Assembly: GCA_002708935.1 (NCBI GenBank)
Contig: PAPO01000024.1
Location: 206,335-254,731 of the forward strand
Source: Acidimicrobiaceae bacterium
GTDB lineage: Bacteria; Actinomycetota; Acidimicrobiia; Acidimicrobiales; Poriferisodalaceae
DNA length: 48,397 nucleotides
Direction of reading: 5' to 3'
The position numbers and the translations under genes were made by a program. Numbering within the stretch: position 1 is the first letter of the stretch; each line of letters starts with the position of its first letter. Shown piece after piece: positions 30,370 through 39,761 of this stretch. The notes under the pieces were generated by a model. The model did not search any database. It saw nothing but the letters and a program-made list of their open reading frames with translations, and was not told the DNA's origin.

Positions 30370-31010
30370 GTGAGCAATCAGTTCTGATTTTGGCCTGTGG
30401 GGCGTTGGCCCGCGAGATCAAATCCTTGCTACGCGTAAATGGACTCAAGAATGTTGAAGTCGAGTACCTCCCGGCCTCGCTGCATAACCGCCCAGAACGT
30501 ATTTGCGGTCAGATCCGAGCGCGTTTAGAGCGGGCCTTATCTGAGTTTGACCGAGTGCTGCTCGGCTACGCCGACTGCGGAACAGGTGGGGAGATCGATC
30601 GCCTCTGTTCAGAATTTCAGATCGAACGACTGCCAGGCTCCCATTGCTATGAGTTCTACCTTGAGGCCGGAAGATTCGATCAACTCCATGAGGAGGAACC
30701 CGGCACCTTTTATCTCACTGATTACCTCGCCAAACATTTCGATCGCTTGATCTTTAAAACCTTAGGTATAGACGAACATCCAGAGCTTTTTGGCTTGTAC
30801 TTCGACAATTACCGCCGGGTTGTCCACCTAACCCAGGAGAATGCCGCCGAATGCCATGAGGCCGCAGCTGCCGCAGCTGGTCGACTTGGCCTCCCATTGC
30901 GAACCATTTTCACCGGATGGGGCCGACTGGAGACGTCTGTTTTTGAGGCGGTCCATGGTAAGGATGAACGAAATTCCCTTCCCACCGTGCCAGTGACGAT
31001 CAGCCAATGA
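30366..31010 (+). CDS. DUF1638 domain-containing protein
   Basis: VLILACGALAREI..., LLGYADCGTGGEIDRLC, YFDNYRRVVHLTQ: the DUF1638 pattern found near methylamine methyltransferase genes. ATGA overlap with the mttC-like gene. Confidence 0.85.
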   Translation: MSEQSVLILACGALAREIKSLLRVNGLKNVEVEYLPASLHNRPERICGQIRARLERALSEFDRVLLGYADCGTGGEIDRLCSEFQIERLPGSHCYEFYLEAGRFDQLHEEEPGTFYLTDYLAKHFDRLIFKTLGIDEHPELFGLYFDNYRRVVHLTQENAAECHEAAAAAAGRLGLPLRTIFTGWGRLETSVFEAVHGKDERNSLPTVPVTISQ

Positions 31011-31366
31011 CCCGCCGTCGCGCCGCTTCATTCGCTGTGATCTTGTGGAGGGAGATACCGGCACAAGTAGTGGCCCTCCGAGGCGATTACCGCGAAACAG
31101 CTGTCCTGTCCGAGCGTTTCCAACACGCCATAGACCGGGCGGCGAGTATCGCCGGCTTAACCGAAACGACAGCTTACGTTGGAGAGTGGGTCCGTCAAGA
31201 GGAAGAGTTAGAGGAAGATATCGCCGCTCAGGTTGTGGCCCGCGCAGCGGAACTGGAAGCGCAACACGATGGTGAATTACTCGAGGAACTTGTGCAGAAC
31301 GGCGGGTTCAAGAGTGCCAATGCTGCTGGACGCCAACAAAACCGGGTCGTCAACCAAACCACCTAA
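31007..31366 (+). CDS. 'Virulence factor' domain small protein (unknown function)
   Basis: LWREIPAQVVALRGDYRETAVLSERFQHAIDRAASIAGLTETTAYVGEWVR resembles the Pfam 'virulence factor' domain. ATGA overlap with the DUF1638 gene. Confidence 0.7.
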   Translation: MTRRRAASFAVILWREIPAQVVALRGDYRETAVLSERFQHAIDRAASIAGLTETTAYVGEWVRQEEELEEDIAAQVVARAAELEAQHDGELLEELVQNGGFKSANAAGRQQNRVVNQTT

Positions 31367-31393
31367 TTTAATGTCACCGGAGCGGAGAGTTTG

Positions 31394-32305
31394 ATGACAG
31401 ACACAGTGATTAGCTCAGCCGCCAAAGAGGTAGTTATTGGTTTCGATCGTCCGTTCGTGATGATTGGAGAGAGAATCAATCCGACAGGGCGGAAGCTTCT
31501 GGCAGAAGAAATGAAAAACGGTGACTTTTCACGTGTTGAAGCGGATGCCCTGGCTCAAGTGCGGGCAGGAGCGCACATGTTGGATGTCAACGCTGGCATT
31601 CCACTTGCGGACGAACCTGCCTTGTTGGGTCAAGCAATCCGATTAGTTCAATCTGTTACCGATGTTCCGCTCTCCATCGACTCCTCGATTATTGAGGCCT
31701 TGGAGGCGGGCATAGACGCTTACGAGGGTAAGCCCCTGATCAACTCAGTCACTGGCGAACAAGAAGTGTTGGATCGCGTCTTGCCTCTAGTGGCTAAAAG
31801 CGGTGCTGCGGTCGTGGCTATCTCCAACGACGAAACGGGCATTAGCGAAGATCCAGATGTGCGATTTGAAGTTGCCAAAAAAATCGTCCACACAGCTCGT
31901 GATCATGGCATCGCAACGGAAGATGTGGTGGTGGATCCCCTAGTGATGCCGATAGGAGCAATGGGCAACGCAGGTCGACAGGTCTTTCATCTCGTTCGAC
32001 GGCTCAGGGAGGAACTAGGCGTCAACACAACATGTGGCGCTTCGAATGTGAGCTTCGGACTCCCTAATCGCCATGCCGTGACCGGCACATTTCTGTCGAT
32101 GGCCATCGGGGCCGGTATGACGTCAGCGATCATGAATCCACTTCACCACGAAGTAAAGGCCGCCGTTATGGGTGCGGATGTGTTGATGGGCACTGACCTC
32201 AACTGTGGTGCCTGGATTGCGGAATATCGAGATCCGAACGTCGCGAGCTCCGCTCGGGGTGCCCGCAGAAATCGCCGACGCGGCGGTTCAGCCGCAACCA
32301 CCTGA
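31394..32305 (+). CDS. Methyltetrahydrofolate:corrinoid methyltransferase (MtrH/AcsE/pterin-binding family)
   Basis: FVMIGERINPTGRKLLAEEM, GAHMLDVNAGIPLADEPALL, VPLSIDSSIIEALEAGI, GKPLINSVTGE, SNVSFGLPNRHAVTGTFLSMAIGAGMTSAIMNP. Confidence 0.92.
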   Translation: MTDTVISSAAKEVVIGFDRPFVMIGERINPTGRKLLAEEMKNGDFSRVEADALAQVRAGAHMLDVNAGIPLADEPALLGQAIRLVQSVTDVPLSIDSSIIEALEAGIDAYEGKPLINSVTGEQEVLDRVLPLVAKSGAAVVAISNDETGISEDPDVRFEVAKKIVHTARDHGIATEDVVVDPLVMPIGAMGNAGRQVFHLVRRLREELGVNTTCGASNVSFGLPNRHAVTGTFLSMAIGAGMTSAIMNPLHHEVKAAVMGADVLMGTDLNCGAWIAEYRDPNVASSARGARRNRRRGGSAATT

Positions 32306-32312
32306 GGTCGGC

Positions 32313-34346
32313 ATGCCAACCGTTCATCGTATTGTTTTCACTCCATCAGGCTTAGAGGCCCAAGCTGTGGACGGAGCTTCAGTATTGGAGGTTGCCAGAG
32401 AAGCTCGGGTCGACCTGGACAGCGTCTGTGGAGGGCGCGGAGTCTGCGGGCGATGCCAGATCACGCCATCATTCGGGGACTTTTCTAAATGGGCTCTTAG
32501 GTCGGAACCTCATCACCTCAGTGAGGTTGGAACCACGGAACAGGATTATCAAGGTCGCCGTTTCGTACCAGAAGGCTGGCGGCTCGGATGTCAGGCAAAG
32601 GTGCACGGCCCCTTAGTTGTAGATGTGCCTGCGGAAAGCCAACTACATGCCCCGATCATTCGTAAGGAGATCAGCCTAGAGGGATTGGCACTTGACCCTG
32701 TGAGCAGCCTTCGTGTTGTCTCTGTCAGGGCTACTCAAGTCAAATCGGTTGGTGCCCAAGAAGCGATCAACGAAGCTTGCCAGCGGGAATGGCGATTCGT
32801 GCCTGAAACTTTCGACGCCGAGGTCTTGAAAGAGGTGACGAGATTTGTCGGTGACTCCGATGAGACCGTAACGCTCCATTTGAGGCAGATGGACGGTTCG
32901 ACGACGGTGCACTCGGTACGCAAGGGTGTCCACGTTGACAACCTCGGTGTCGCTATTGATCTTGGATCAACAACAGTGGCCGCCCATCTCATGGAGTTAA
33001 GTAGTGGAGAAGTCCTAGCTAGTAGTGGGCTAATGAACCCTCAGATTCGGTTGGGTGAAGATCTGATGAGTCGAGTCAGCTACGTCATGATGAACCCTGA
33101 CGGCGGAAAGGAATTAACTGGTTTGGCCCGCGAGGCTGTGGCGTCCCTAATCAACACTCTGTTGGCAGATACCGAAAGGTCAGCTGAAGATTTGACGGAG
33201 GTCGTGTTAGTAGGCAACCCGGTTATGCATCATTCATTTCTAGGGTTTGACGTCGTACCACTCGGTCAAATGCCGTTTGATCTGGCGACTGACCGTTCAG
33301 TTGTCGTCTCGGCTCCGAGCCTCGGTCTGCCCGGGCCTCACGCCTCGGTGTACCTCCCGCCATGTATCGCCGGACACGTGGGCGGTGATGCCGCCGCCGC
33401 AGTTCTTGCTGAGGCTCCGCATAAGTCCAGTAAACGTCAACTCCTAGTAGACGTGGGGACTAACGCCGAAATTGTTTTCGGTGACGAGAATCAACTGTAC
33501 GCGGCCTCTAGTCCTACGGGTCCTGCGTTTGAGGGTGCTCAAATTACGCATGGACAAAGAGCGATACCAGGAGCGATAGAGCGTGTCCGTATCAACAAGG
33601 ACACCTTTGAGCCTGAGATTAAAATTATCGGGTCAGAGTTGTGGTCGTCCGATTCAGGATTTTCGGAATTGCTGAAGAAGCCCGGAGTCACGGGCATTTG
33701 TGGATCCGGGATAATCGAGGCAGTAGGTGAGCTTTTCTTAAGCGGTCTTATGACGGCGGAGGGGGTGATCCTCGACACTCGAGATCAAACCGATCGCGTG
33801 ATCTCGGAGGGTCGAACATTTTCATACGTGTTACACCGGCCTGATGGTTCGGATGACCAAGACGGCAGATCGATCGTGATCTCTCAAACAGATATCCGAG
33901 CGATTCAGCTTGCCAAGGCTGCATTACGTGCGGGAATCGATCTCTTATTGGAACATGCACAGTGCAAGGCGCCTGATGAGATTCGCCTTGCTGGCGCCTT
34001 CGGTGCTCATATTGATCCTGTGTATGCGATGGTCCTCGGGTTGATTCCTGATTGCCCTCTTGACGACGTCAGTGCTGTCGGTAATGCCGCTGGGAGCGGA
34101 GCTGCAAGGCTCCTGTTATCGGGTCACGAGCGTCGGGCTATCGAGGAGCTCGTGAAGGGCATAGAAAAGATCGAAACAGCCACTGAGGAACGATTTCAGG
34201 CTTTATTTGTTGACGCCATGAGCTTTCCGCACGCCACCGCGGACTACCCGAATCTCCAAAACATAGTCCAGGTGCCCGCACGTCCTCTAACGTCTAATCC
34301 TGCAAGTTCGCGCCGTAAACGGCGCTCAAATCGGGAGGGAACCTAA
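32313..34346 (+). CDS. Reductive activator of corrinoid proteins (2Fe-2S ferredoxin plus ASKHA/DUF4445 domain, RACE/RamA-like)
   Basis: Ferredoxin motif CGGRGVCGRCQ...GCQAKV; ASKHA ATPase motifs VAIDLGSTTVAAHLMEL, VDVGTNAEIVFG, GICGSGIIEAVGELF, LAGAFGAHIDP. Confidence 0.92.
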   Translation: MPTVHRIVFTPSGLEAQAVDGASVLEVAREARVDLDSVCGGRGVCGRCQITPSFGDFSKWALRSEPHHLSEVGTTEQDYQGRRFVPEGWRLGCQAKVHGPLVVDVPAESQLHAPIIRKEISLEGLALDPVSSLRVVSVRATQVKSVGAQEAINEACQREWRFVPETFDAEVLKEVTRFVGDSDETVTLHLRQMDGSTTVHSVRKGVHVDNLGVAIDLGSTTVAAHLMELSSGEVLASSGLMNPQIRLGEDLMSRVSYVMMNPDGGKELTGLAREAVASLINTLLADTERSAEDLTEVVLVGNPVMHHSFLGFDVVPLGQMPFDLATDRSVVVSAPSLGLPGPHASVYLPPCIAGHVGGDAAAAVLAEAPHKSSKRQLLVDVGTNAEIVFGDENQLYAASSPTGPAFEGAQITHGQRAIPGAIERVRINKDTFEPEIKIIGSELWSSDSGFSELLKKPGVTGICGSGIIEAVGELFLSGLMTAEGVILDTRDQTDRVISEGRTFSYVLHRPDGSDDQDGRSIVISQTDIRAIQLAKAALRAGIDLLLEHAQCKAPDEIRLAGAFGAHIDPVYAMVLGLIPDCPLDDVSAVGNAAGSGAARLLLSGHERRAIEELVKGIEKIETATEERFQALFVDAMSFPHATADYPNLQNIVQVPARPLTSNPASSRRKRRSNREGT

Positions 34347-34347
34347 G

Positions 34348-35874
34348 GTGGCTACCCGTCGGTCAGGTGGTAGGTCAGCGCGGCATGCAGCGCGCGCAGC
34401 ACAGTCGGATGTCTCGAAGCCGTTCCTCGAACGAAGACTCCCTCCAGTGGAAGTTCTCGATGAGGGTGGGCTCAGTCAGATCGAGGAAAACGCTGAAACT
34501 ATTTTGAGTGAAATCGGTATCGCATTCCAGGATTTTCCTGTCGCTCTGGAAATGTGGCGTTCTGCCGGGGCCGAGGTCGAGGGTGACCTGGTCAAGTTTC
34601 CTCGAGGTTTATGTCGCCAGCTAGTGCAGGAAACTGCGCCTGCAAGCTTTACTCAGCATGCGCGAAACCCAAGCCGTTCTGTGCAGATCGGAGGTAACAA
34701 CACAGTGTTCTCTCCAAATTATGGGTCGCCCTTTGTCACTGATCTTGATGATGGACGACGTTACGCGACGCTGAAAGATTTCGAAAACGTTGTAAAACTG
34801 ACGTACCAACTCCCCCACCTTCACCACAGTGGAGGAACTGTGGTGGAACCGGTGGATGTGCCCGTCAACAAGCGGCATTTGGACATGGTTTATTCTCACC
34901 TGAAGTACAGTGATAAGCCTTTAATGGGGTCGGTTACCGCACCTCAGCGTGCTGCGGACTCAATCGAATTGTGTCGACTTGCATTCGGTGGTGACCTCGA
35001 GGAGAAAACTGTCCTTACAAACCTGATTAACGCTTCTTCCCCGTTGCGCTGGGACTCAACGATGTTGGGTGCGGCGAAGGTTTACGCCGAGAACAATCAG
35101 GCCTGCATTATCTCCCCTTTCATCCTCGCGGGTGCTATGTCCCCTGTCACTGTCGCTGGTCTTGCAGCTCAGGCTCTTGCAGAAGCACTGTCAGGAATGG
35201 CGTTTTGTCAGCTGGTGCGGCCAGGGGCGCCGGTAATCTTCGGCACATTTGCTTCTTCGATGTCGATGGCGACTGGGGCCCCAACGTTCGGAACACCGGA
35301 GGGCGGCTTAGCCATTTATGTGATGGCGGCGTTGGCGAGGCGAGTTGGTGTTCCCTTCCGCTCTGGCGGAATGTTGACGGCGTCCAAAGGCCCCGATGCT
35401 CAGGCTGCTTACGAGTCTCTCTCTACGTTGCTTCCGACGATGCAAGCCGGAGTTCATTTCGTTCTTCACGCAGCCGGCTGGGTTGAAGGTGGCCTAGCCC
35501 TCAGTTACGAGAAGCTGTTGCTGGACGCTGACCAGTTGGGGATGATGGCGGTGTACGCCGATGGCGTGGACATGACTCCCAATGGTCAAGCTATGGAAGC
35601 CTTCAGGACGAACCCTCATGGCGCACACTTTTTGGGTAACGGCCACACACTTGAAAATTTTGAGGATGCCTTTTACCGATCAACCCTGGCGGACAGCAAT
35701 AGCTACGAACAGTGGTCTGAGGAAGGCGAGTTGAGCGCGGCTCAACGAGCTAATAGTGCATGGAAACAGATGCTCAACGACTATCAAGCACCTCCGTTAG
35801 ATGAAAGAGCCGACCACGAGATGTGTGCGTACGTTGAGAAGCGGAAGGCTGAAGAGCCAGACGAGATCGGCTAA
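34348..35874 (+). CDS. Trimethylamine methyltransferase (MttB) superfamily protein, non-pyrrolysine type
   Basis: ILSEIGIAFQDFPVALEMWRSAGAEVEGDLVKFPRGL, PVDVPVNKRHLDMVYSHLKYSDKPLMGSV, SPVTVAGLAAQALAEALSGMAFCQLVRPGAPVIFGTF. ORF is uninterrupted, so no in-frame amber. GTG start. Confidence 0.93.
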   Translation: MATRRSGGRSARHAARAAQSDVSKPFLERRLPPVEVLDEGGLSQIEENAETILSEIGIAFQDFPVALEMWRSAGAEVEGDLVKFPRGLCRQLVQETAPASFTQHARNPSRSVQIGGNNTVFSPNYGSPFVTDLDDGRRYATLKDFENVVKLTYQLPHLHHSGGTVVEPVDVPVNKRHLDMVYSHLKYSDKPLMGSVTAPQRAADSIELCRLAFGGDLEEKTVLTNLINASSPLRWDSTMLGAAKVYAENNQACIISPFILAGAMSPVTVAGLAAQALAEALSGMAFCQLVRPGAPVIFGTFASSMSMATGAPTFGTPEGGLAIYVMAALARRVGVPFRSGGMLTASKGPDAQAAYESLSTLLPTMQAGVHFVLHAAGWVEGGLALSYEKLLLDADQLGMMAVYADGVDMTPNGQAMEAFRTNPHGAHFLGNGHTLENFEDAFYRSTLADSNSYEQWSEEGELSAAQRANSAWKQMLNDYQAPPLDERADHEMCAYVEKRKAEEPDEIG

Positions 35875-36702
35875 TTAACCGGCTACAACGCAAACGGTCC
35901 CGATGACAGCAAGAATGATCCCAATAATCTGTCGTTTCTCTATAGCGTCGTCATACTGCAGTCGTCCAACAAGGACGGTGAATACAGGAAACAGCGAAAT
36001 CCCTATCACGGTGGCAAGCGGATCAAAGCGTAAACCTTGAAAGAACGCGATACTCGCTCCACCCGCGCAGATTCCAGCGGCTATGCCGACAATCCTGGAA
36101 CCTCGGGGGGCAACGGTCCGATTCTTCGTTAAGACAGCTAAAGGAAGCATCAAGGCAACTGCTATGACTCGTTGACCAGCTATAGCGATAGGCCCTGAAG
36201 TCGAAGCGACATCGAGCAACACCGCTTGCCCGACGCCGTACCCAACACCCGAAAGTAAGCCCCACTTGATTCCAGTTATGACGGACCCACTCCGTTGGCG
36301 ACCTGCTGTCACAGCAACGAGACCCATTAAAGCCAGGACCACACCGATAAGGGACACGGCCGAAATTTCAACCTCACGCATTATCGCCCAGCCGAAAGGC
36401 ACCAACGTTGCGAGGACAGCAGCTAACGGGGCAACAATCGCGGAGCTAGCGCGGGTGAGTCCCAAGTAGTAGCAGCAGAGCCCGACGGCGAATCCGGCAC
36501 CCGAGATCGCCCCTAATGTCAAATCTTGGGCACTGAAACTGCCAGGCCAAGCAATTAAAGAGAGAAGAACGGCGGCAGCGCCAAAGGCTTGCATGCTGCT
36601 AGCGCTTGTGATCGCGCTCGAGTGAAGCGCTACCCGACGACCAAACAAGTCTGAGAACCCGATAAGTAAGGCCGCTCCGACACCGAACAATGCACCAATC
36701 AC
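35875..36702 (-). CDS. EamA/DMT family transporter
   Basis: About 10 TM segments; EamA-type repeats (GAGFAVGLCCYYLGLTRASSAIVAPLAAVLATLVPFGWAIMREVEI). Confidence 0.85.
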   Translation of the reverse strand: MIGALFGVGAALLIGFSDLFGRRVALHSSAITSASSMQAFGAAAVLLSLIAWPGSFSAQDLTLGAISGAGFAVGLCCYYLGLTRASSAIVAPLAAVLATLVPFGWAIMREVEISAVSLIGVVLALMGLVAVTAGRQRSGSVITGIKWGLLSGVGYGVGQAVLLDVASTSGPIAIAGQRVIAVALMLPLAVLTKNRTVAPRGSRIVGIAAGICAGGASIAFFQGLRFDPLATVIGISLFPVFTVLVGRLQYDDAIEKRQIIGIILAVIGTVCVVAG

Positions 36703-36718
36703 GGGACGTTAAACCATC

Positions 36719-36780
36719 TCACCACGACAGCGAGGATACGCTGCGAACGAAGTCCTGAGCGACGGAGGATGTCGTGGTGA
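36719..36780. repeat. Perfect 11-bp inverted repeat spanning the EamA/BetA intergenic region
   Basis: TCACCACGACA (36719-36729) and TGTCGTGGTGA (36770-36780), 40-nt spacer; the right arm covers the betA GTG start. Confidence 0.6.
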
Positions 36781-38450
36781 CAGAAGCTGACCGTTGTGAC
36801 GATGACATTTATGACTATGTGATTGTCGGGGGCGGCTCCGCCGGCTGTGCATTGGCAAACCGGCTCAGCGAGGACCGGTCGATCAACGTTCTCGTCTTGG
36901 AAGCTGGTCGTCCTGATTACATTTGGGACGCCTTCATCCATATGCCCGCTGGGTTCTCATTTCCGCTTGGGTCCCGCTTCTACGACTGGATGTACCAAAG
37001 TGAACCAGAGGCCGGGTTAGGTGGCCGCAAGGTGTACCACGCGAGAGGGAAGGTGCTCGGCGGTAGTTCAAGCATTAACGGCATGATCTTCCAACGCGGA
37101 AACCCGTTGGACATGGAGCGCTGGGGCGAAGAGCCGGGAATGAAAACTTGGGATTACGCACATACTCTCCCCTACTTCAAGAAGATGGAAAACTGTTTAA
37201 CGGGCGCTAACGAGTGGCGAGGAGACTCTGGACCGCTCAAATTGGAACGGGGACCAGCAGAAGGACCCCTTTTCGATGCTTTTTTTGCCGCTTGCCAACA
37301 AGCGGGGTACTCGCTTACAACCGACGTCAACGGCTATCGACAAGAAGGGTTCGCAGCGTTTGATCGAAACGTCTTTCGCGGTCGCCGACTGAGCGCGGCT
37401 CGGGCTTATCTCCACCCGGTAATGGGTCGTCCGAATTTGAAGATAAAGACCCGCACCCACACAACACGTGTGCTGGTCGACGCTAATCGTGTGGTTGGCG
37501 TGGAGGCGGTAGAACGGACGATCTTGGGTGGTGGCCGCCGAACGAAACGCTACAAATCGAACAACGTAATTTGCTGTGCGGGTGCGATCAATACCCCTCA
37601 ACTACTTCAGGTGAGTGGCATCGGCCCGCGGGCAGTGTTGGAAAAAGCGCAGACTCCAGTCTTAGTTGATCTACCGGGAGTTGGTGAGAACCTCCAAGAT
37701 CACCTCGAGGTCTACATCCAACATTCAGCGCTTAAGCCAGTTACTCAACAACCGAATCTCGCGCCTTGGCGTAGACCATGGATCGGGTTGCAATGGCTCT
37801 TTCGGCGCGGACCAGCGGCCACCAACCACTTTGAAGCCGGTGGATTCATTCGAACACGATCAGATGCGGACTATCCGAACGTAATGATCCACTTTTTGCC
37901 CTTGGCTGTGCGATATGACGGCTCCGTAGCCGAAGCCTCCCATGGTTATCAGATGCATGTAGGTCCAATGAATTCCGAGTCTCGAGGATCTGTCCGAATA
38001 AGATCGGCGGACCCATTCGATAAGCCAGCGATTCATTTCAACTACCTTGACACGGCGAGAGATAGACGAGACTGGGTCGAAGCAGTGAGGGCGGCAAGAG
38101 AGGTTTTGAACCAGGCTGCGTTCGACGGAATTACTGGTGGCGAGCTGTCGCCGGGCGGTGATGTGAATTCTGACGAGGAAATCTTGGATTGGGTTAAACG
38201 AGATGCCGAAACAGCTCTGCATCCCTGCGGCACCGCAAAGATGGGATCTGATGCCGCCGCAGTTGTTGATCCGCAAAGTATGGAAGTTTACGGAGTCGAG
38301 GGGTTGCGGGTCGTTGACGCATCCGTGCTTCCGTTGATTACCAATGGAAATATCTATGCCCCGACGATGATGGTGGCGGAGAAGGCCGCAGACCTGATTC
38401 TTGGCAATACTCCATTGCCTCCATTTGGGCCTGAGTACTACTCCCAGTGA
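36774..38450 (+). CDS. betA: GMC oxidoreductase, choline dehydrogenase (BetA)-like
   Basis: [115 protein letters not shown]; closely follows E. coli BetA as remembered. Confidence 0.85.
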   Translation: MVTEADRCDDDIYDYVIVGGGSAGCALANRLSEDRSINVLVLEAGRPDYIWDAFIHMPAGFSFPLGSRFYDWMYQSEPEAGLGGRKVYHARGKVLGGSSSINGMIFQRGNPLDMERWGEEPGMKTWDYAHTLPYFKKMENCLTGANEWRGDSGPLKLERGPAEGPLFDAFFAACQQAGYSLTTDVNGYRQEGFAAFDRNVFRGRRLSAARAYLHPVMGRPNLKIKTRTHTTRVLVDANRVVGVEAVERTILGGGRRTKRYKSNNVICCAGAINTPQLLQVSGIGPRAVLEKAQTPVLVDLPGVGENLQDHLEVYIQHSALKPVTQQPNLAPWRRPWIGLQWLFRRGPAATNHFEAGGFIRTRSDADYPNVMIHFLPLAVRYDGSVAEASHGYQMHVGPMNSESRGSVRIRSADPFDKPAIHFNYLDTARDRRDWVEAVRAAREVLNQAAFDGITGGELSPGGDVNSDEEILDWVKRDAETALHPCGTAKMGSDAAAVVDPQSMEVYGVEGLRVVDASVLPLITNGNIYAPTMMVAEKAADLILGNTPLPPFGPEYYSQ

Positions 38451-38460
38451 GTTTGATGAA

Positions 38461-39690
38461 TTAGGGGCGCTGCCTGTACAGCATTGACGCAACCATTCGT
38501 GAGGCCCGTAAGGGAAATGGTTGGAATGGACTTTGCTTATCTACGGCCGGGGCGTCATGGGCGTAGATGCGGTACAGGAGGTAGAGCGTTAAGGCGAGAA
38601 GCACACAAAACGGAAAATAGAAAAAGCTTTTCAGAGATCGAGTCAAAATCAGGCCCGTCACCAACGGGCCGATTAGCGATCCAATTCCGTGAACTCGTAC
38701 CAGAAGTGCGGCTGCGGCGATTCTTTGCTCGGCGTTGACCCAATCATTGGTATAGGCAACCGACATGGAATAGGTGGGATACGCAAGTCCGCCCATTAAG
38801 GCAAGGCAAAACAGAGATAGGCCATCGGTGCCGTTTAGGAAGGTAAGGAAGAAACAGAGCGAAGCGGCTCCGGCTGAGGCGACGGTCATAACGCCTCGCC
38901 GCGGAACGCGGTCTGACAATCTGCCTAACGGTATCTGGAGTATCAAAGATCCGACAAGGGGTGCTCCCACGAAGTTGGCTATTTGCAGAGCACTCCAACC
39001 TTGGTAGGCGCCATAGATCGGCCCAATTCCGACCAGCGAGCCGATCGTCATGCCAGTAAGACAGCAAACAACAAGCCCGGTCGGGACGGTGGAATAGAGG
39101 GTTCGAAAGCTCATCGGTTCAGGAATTGAGGTGGGGGCCGAAGATCGCTTTGACAATGCAATGGGTACTAAGGACATCGAGACCAACACCGAAGCGACCG
39201 CAAATAGTGTGAATCCTGCGGTGCTTGAAAGGCCGACTGAGTATTGTCCGACCATTGTGGCGCCCACGGCTAAGACCATGTAGGAGCTCAGCAACCGCCC
39301 TCGGTTTTCATTGGTAGCGACGTCGTTTAGCCATGATTCCGCGACGACGTAAAGGGCGGCAACACAGAAGCCAAAGACCAGACGACAAACACCCCACGTC
39401 ACCGGGTTCACCCACAAACCCTGGAAAAGAACAATGCTTGATGCGGTTGACGCCAGACCAGCGAAAGTGCGAATGTGTCCGACCTCTGACAGTAACTTTC
39501 CGGTGTATCTGGTACCCAGAATGAACCCGGCGTAGTAGGCGGTCATTACTAGTGAAGCAGTGAGAGCGCCGAAGCCAGCATCTTCTGCACGGAGGCCCAG
39601 GAGTGGCCGTTGAAGCCCGACACCTGCTTGGAGTAACGCTATTCCCAAGAACAACGACCAGGCGGTTAAGGATCGACTCGATTTGGGCAC
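38461..39690 (-). CDS. MFS transporter
   Basis: Twelve-TM-like ORF; LGIALLQAGVGLQRPLLGLRAEDAGFGALTASLVMTAYYAGFILGTRYTGKLLSEVGH. Start placed at GTG 39690 because the longer ORF runs into the upstream FDH gene. Confidence 0.87.
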   Translation of the reverse strand: MPKSSRSLTAWSLFLGIALLQAGVGLQRPLLGLRAEDAGFGALTASLVMTAYYAGFILGTRYTGKLLSEVGHIRTFAGLASTASSIVLFQGLWVNPVTWGVCRLVFGFCVAALYVVAESWLNDVATNENRGRLLSSYMVLAVGATMVGQYSVGLSSTAGFTLFAVASVLVSMSLVPIALSKRSSAPTSIPEPMSFRTLYSTVPTGLVVCCLTGMTIGSLVGIGPIYGAYQGWSALQIANFVGAPLVGSLILQIPLGRLSDRVPRRGVMTVASAGAASLCFFLTFLNGTDGLSLFCLALMGGLAYPTYSMSVAYTNDWVNAEQRIAAAALLVRVHGIGSLIGPLVTGLILTRSLKSFFYFPFCVLLALTLYLLYRIYAHDAPAVDKQSPFQPFPLRASRMVASMLYRQRP

Positions 39691-39761
39691 TCGCCTCCTG
39701 TCGGCAGCGGTAGATCTGATGAGAGGGCTAAGTATGGCGGTTGTCCCAGTGAGACGAAACC

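Noticed and set aside
34348-35874. Pyrrolysine-containing MttB
   Set aside because: The reading frame is continuous with no TAG, so it is a non-Pyl MttB homologue.
37860-38492. 210-aa minus-strand ORF inside betA
   Set aside because: Antisense to a clear BetA-like gene and no family resemblance.
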